A stretch of 64,000 nt of DNA from positions 53,561 through 117,560 of the forward strand of contig CAZSYM010000003.1 in assembly GCA_964611145.1 (NCBI GenBank), read 5' to 3'. The translations under genes were made by a program, and so were the position numbers. The stretch is from WFQV01 sp964611145. GTDB lineage: Bacteria; Bacteroidota; Ignavibacteria; Ignavibacteriales; Melioribacteraceae. The notes beneath the pieces were generated by a model that saw nothing but the letters and a program-made list of their open reading frames with translations, ran no database searches and was not told the DNA's origin. The stretch's first letter is position 1. Each line of letters starts with the position of its first letter. This document shows, one piece after another, positions 61,612-64,000 of this stretch.

Positions 61612-61623
61612 CTTCTTTCTCCT

Positions 61624-63333
61624 TTATTTAATTCTCAAATCTTTTAATCTCAATTGAGGATAAGTTCTGCCGTTCCTCGTAATTTTATCGATTGTGAACA
61701 CAATATCCACCAAATTTCCGTTTTTTTCAATCCTTTCGGCGAAAGAGCCCAATTTGAACCCGATTGCGTCGAACATTTTGTCCGTACCGTTTTGACTGAA
61801 GCCCGTTACGAGATGGTCTTTTCCCACTATTCTCGGAGGCGCCGCCACTCGAACATTTTCCGCCAGGAAAACAGGTCGCATGTTCGAAGGTCCGAATGGA
61901 GCGAATTGTTCGAGTATTCTTAGGAATTTCGGTGAGATTTCCGTTAAATGTATTTTTGCATCGATAGAAATTTCCGGTATTATTTCTTCGGATTTTAGGC
62001 GAGTTTTCAAGACCTCGTTTAAGCGTCTGCGAAATTCCGGTATTTTTTCCACCTCCAGTGCCAAGCCCGCGGCGGCTTCGTGTCCGCCGAACTGCAGTAG
62101 CAAATCCTTTGTTTCCTCCAACGCTTCGTAAATATTAAAGCCCGGAATACTTCTTGCCGAGCCTTTTGCCACTCCGTCAATTGTGGTAAGCATAATCGAA
62201 GGGCGATAATATTTTTCCACCAGTCTGGAAGCCACGATTCCAATCACGCCCGGATGCCAATCGTCGTAATGTAAAACGATTGCCAAATCATTATCAAGGT
62301 CCGTTGTTTCCTCCACGAGTTCCAATGCATGGGAAAAGGTAACCTCGTCTATTTGTCTTCTCTGGTAATTATCCGTTTCCAATTCCGCCGCTATCTTTTC
62401 CGCCTCGAACATGTCGTCGGTCGTAAAAAGCCGTACCGCCTTTTGAGCGTCTCCCAAGCGTCCCACGGCGTTTATTCGGGGAGCTATGGTAAAAATAATT
62501 TGTCCCGAGTTCAAATTTCCCGGAGCCATTTTAGCGCTTTTCATAAGTGCAAGTATTCCCGGGCGGGGGTTAGTATTAATTTGCTCTATTCCCTTACGAA
62601 CCAGGATTCTGTTTTCGTCGATTAAAGGCACTATGTCCGCCGCACCGGCGAGAGCCACAAGGTCCAGGTATTGAAGGACCATATCCTTATGCCCGAAAGT
62701 GTCCGCCACGGCGCGGGCAAGTTTGAAAGCCACTCCCGCACCCGAAAGATATTTGAAAGGATAATTATCCCCGGGTTTAATCGGGTCTAATATTGCATAT
62801 GCTTCGGGTAATTTTTCCTTGGGTTGATGATGATCGCAGATTATGACGTCCATTCCCAACTTGTTGGCATGTGCCACCTCCTCTACGGCGGTAATTCCGC
62901 AATCGACGGTAATAATCAAGTCCGTCGCGCGATTATAAAGCTCGTCAATGCTTTCCAGGGAAAGTCCGTATCCCTCGGTGAGTCGGTTAGGAATATAAAC
63001 CTCCACGTTGGCGTCAAGACCCTTTAGAAACATATACATGAGGGAAGCGGCGCATGTGCCGTCAACGTCATAATCGCCGTAAACGCAGATTTTCTGATTC
63101 TCCGTGATAGCCTTAATAACCCGCTTCGAGGCTTTTGCCATATCGTCCATAAGGAAAGGGTCGTAAAGGTTTTCCAGTGAGGGACGGAAATATTTTTTGG
63201 CCTCGAAAAAGTTCGTTACGTTTCTCTGAATCAACAAGGAAGCTAATATGGGCGAGATATTAAGGCTATCCGCAAGTGCAAGCACCTGTTTCTTATCGGG
63301 TTGCTCTTTTAAAGTCCATCGTTTTTCAATCAT
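61624..63333 (-). CDS. recJ: Single-stranded-DNA exonuclease RecJ
   Basis: The 569-residue protein from the ATG at 63333 has DHH-family motifs in order: CVYGDYDVDGTCAASLMYMF (I), LIITVDCGITAV (II), VIICDHHQPKE (III), and the DHHA1 region LLQFGGHEAAAGLALEVEKI. The C-terminal OB-like domain follows. It degrades single-stranded DNA 5'-3' in repair. The ORF could extend to 63411, but that part lies over the 3' end of rnpB, so the ATG at 63333 is preferred. It is the first of a nearly gapless run of genes to 47199. Confidence 0.95.
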   Translation of the reverse strand: MIEKRWTLKEQPDKKQVLALADSLNISPILASLLIQRNVTNFFEAKKYFRPSLENLYDPFLMDDMAKASKRVIKAITENQKICVYGDYDVDGTCAASLMYMFLKGLDANVEVYIPNRLTEGYGLSLESIDELYNRATDLIITVDCGITAVEEVAHANKLGMDVIICDHHQPKEKLPEAYAILDPIKPGDNYPFKYLSGAGVAFKLARAVADTFGHKDMVLQYLDLVALAGAADIVPLIDENRILVRKGIEQINTNPRPGILALMKSAKMAPGNLNSGQIIFTIAPRINAVGRLGDAQKAVRLFTTDDMFEAEKIAAELETDNYQRRQIDEVTFSHALELVEETTDLDNDLAIVLHYDDWHPGVIGIVASRLVEKYYRPSIMLTTIDGVAKGSARSIPGFNIYEALEETKDLLLQFGGHEAAAGLALEVEKIPEFRRRLNEVLKTRLKSEEIIPEISIDAKIHLTEISPKFLRILEQFAPFGPSNMRPVFLAENVRVAAPPRIVGKDHLVTGFSQNGTDKMFDAIGFKLGSFAERIEKNGNLVDIVFTIDKITRNGRTYPQLRLKDLRIK

Positions 63334-63363
63334 TTTTCTCAAGTAGAAAGTAGGATTGACGAC

Positions 63364-63785
63364 ACGAGCGTATAAGCCGAATTCTGTAATCCCGCCGAAG
63401 CGGGACGGCAATTATTTATCTCGCCCGGACATTACTGCCACGGGTCTAGCGGCCTACCCGAAGGAATTGAGAGCGGGCAACTCCCTCCCCGTTAGGGGAC
63501 TCCTTCTGCTTGGCCTTGCACCGAACGGGGCTTGCCGTGATTCCGCCTTTCGACGGAACTCCCGTAATGGGACCACCGTTATTACTAACGGTGCGGTAGG
63601 CTCTTACCCTGCCTTTTCACCCTTGCCCCTCGACAAGCTCGGGGCGGTATCTTTTCTGTGGCGCTTTCCGTAGAACCGTCATTACAACGGCTCCCCCGGG
63701 CGTTACCCGGCGTTCTGCCCTACGGTGTTCGGACTTTCCTCTACTCGCGCAATACTGCGCGTCGTAGCAATTGCCCCGCTCGTAT
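63364..63785 (-). ncRNA. rnpB: RNase P RNA (bacterial class A)
   Basis: Catalytic RNA of RNase P, which matures tRNA 5' ends. Read on the minus strand, the 5' part contains the invariant TAGAGGAAAGTCCG (around 63729-63746), and the 3' end has ACAGAATTCGGCTTAT (about 63371-63386). The ends pair as P1 (ACGAGCG at 63778-63784 with CGCTCGT at 63364-63370). GGTAGGCCGCTAGACCCG (L15/P15 region) and GC-rich hairpins in between fit the class A fold. The length of about 420 nt is normal. Boundaries are estimated from the P1 pairing. Open frames over it are not genes. Confidence 0.93.
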
Positions 63786-63811
63786 CATCAATCCGTTTCT
63801 ACTTCCTTTTA

Positions 63812-63817
63812 ATTATA
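63812..63817 (-). promoter_or_regulatory. Possible -10 box for rnpB
   Basis: TATAAT on the minus strand lies about 27 nt from the estimated 5' end of rnpB. No good -35 element is seen, so this is tentative. Confidence 0.25.
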
Positions 63818-64000
63818 CATCACTACTTTAATGAGCGAAATATAATAAAATCTTTCCAATTTCGGGGGGTGTATTACAATGTATTTTTTGTTTTGTTTCT
63901 CCAATCGATGATGGCATGCAGATTTGTTGTGATTGAAACTGATTATTAGTGGGAATTATCGCTGTGTTTTTATTCGATGTAATTAAAATTTTTACAGAAG
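63818..64000. other. Right-edge intergenic sequence without recognised gene
   Basis: AT-rich sequence upstream of rnpB. No open frame longer than about ten residues with a plausible start, no RNA and no repeat was recognised. A C/G run (GGGGGG at about 63864-63869) is the only distinctive spot. Confidence 0.5.

Noticed and set aside
63356..63673. 105-residue plus-strand frame at the right end
   Set aside because: Lies over RNase P RNA on the opposite strand.
1..64000. Prophage, insertion sequence, CRISPR or toxin-antitoxin system
   Set aside because: No transposase, phage structural gene, regularly spaced repeat or toxin pair was found; the only recombinase is a normal Xer protein in a housekeeping operon.

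Overview
The window is 64 kb of a Gram-negative, moderately AT-rich chromosome. Outer-membrane biogenesis genes (MsbA-type exporter, O-antigen ligase, LolA-like protein, beta-barrels), a PorU-type sortase of the type IX secretion system, a GH92 mannosidase and several candidate promoters of the TAnnTTTG type point to the Bacteroidota/Chlorobiota (FCB) group. An Ignavibacteria- or Kapabacteria-like lineage is the best guess; this rests on gene content only. No rRNA, tRNA, CRISPR array, prophage or insertion sequence was seen. The one RNA gene recognised is RNase P RNA at the right end.

Layout. 1-5.7 kb (minus strand): 3'-truncated porU, peroxiredoxin, HD hydrolase, endonuclease III, then an ECF sigma / anti-sigma / TonB-domain lipoprotein operon. 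5.8-8.2 kb (plus): YjiH-like membrane protein and queE-queD (7-deazaguanine pathway). 8.2-14.4 kb (minus): orphan histidine kinase, GH92, YitT-like protein and dnaA. 14.4-14.9 kb: the only long gene-free stretch, with DnaA-box-like sequences and a candidate oriC. 14.9-19.6 kb (plus): epimerase, asparaginase, secreted phosphoesterase, unknown secreted protein, SirB1-like protein. 19.6-25.5 kb: DUF1232 protein, beta-barrel, CYTH protein and AddB-like nuclease.

24.4-30.7 kb (minus) is one operon: LolA-like protein, three paralogous MacB/FtsX-type permeases, one ATPase and an outer-membrane barrel, looking like an envelope-spanning export system. 31.9-38.2 kb holds a secreted GH13 enzyme, then a carbamoyltransferase / SxtJ / DUF5989 cluster facing a membrane-anchored SGNH hydrolase with TPRs. 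The 52-residue DUF5989 gene is easily missed. 38.3-41.0 kb: recG and an acetyltransferase.

41.0-47.1 kb (minus) is a tightly overlapping cell-surface operon: msbA, an O-antigen ligase carrying a soluble, probably beta-propeller insertion, a WaaE-like glycosyltransferase that seems to start at AUC, NAD kinase and a thioredoxin-fold protein with one active-site Cys. 47.2-63.3 kb (minus) is a long, nearly gapless run of housekeeping and membrane genes: recJ, yebC, ruvC, rsmB, RodZ-like, ligA, a hypothetical, STAS, two sodium:solute symporters, HAD phosphatase, PgpH-like HD protein, XerC/D recombinase and an M50 protease. rnpB lies just upstream of recJ.

The main leads are the ligase with the inserted domain, the three-permease ABC operon, the saxitoxin-like carbamoyltransferase module in a non-cyanobacterial envelope setting, and the non-AUG start of the glycosyltransferase gene.
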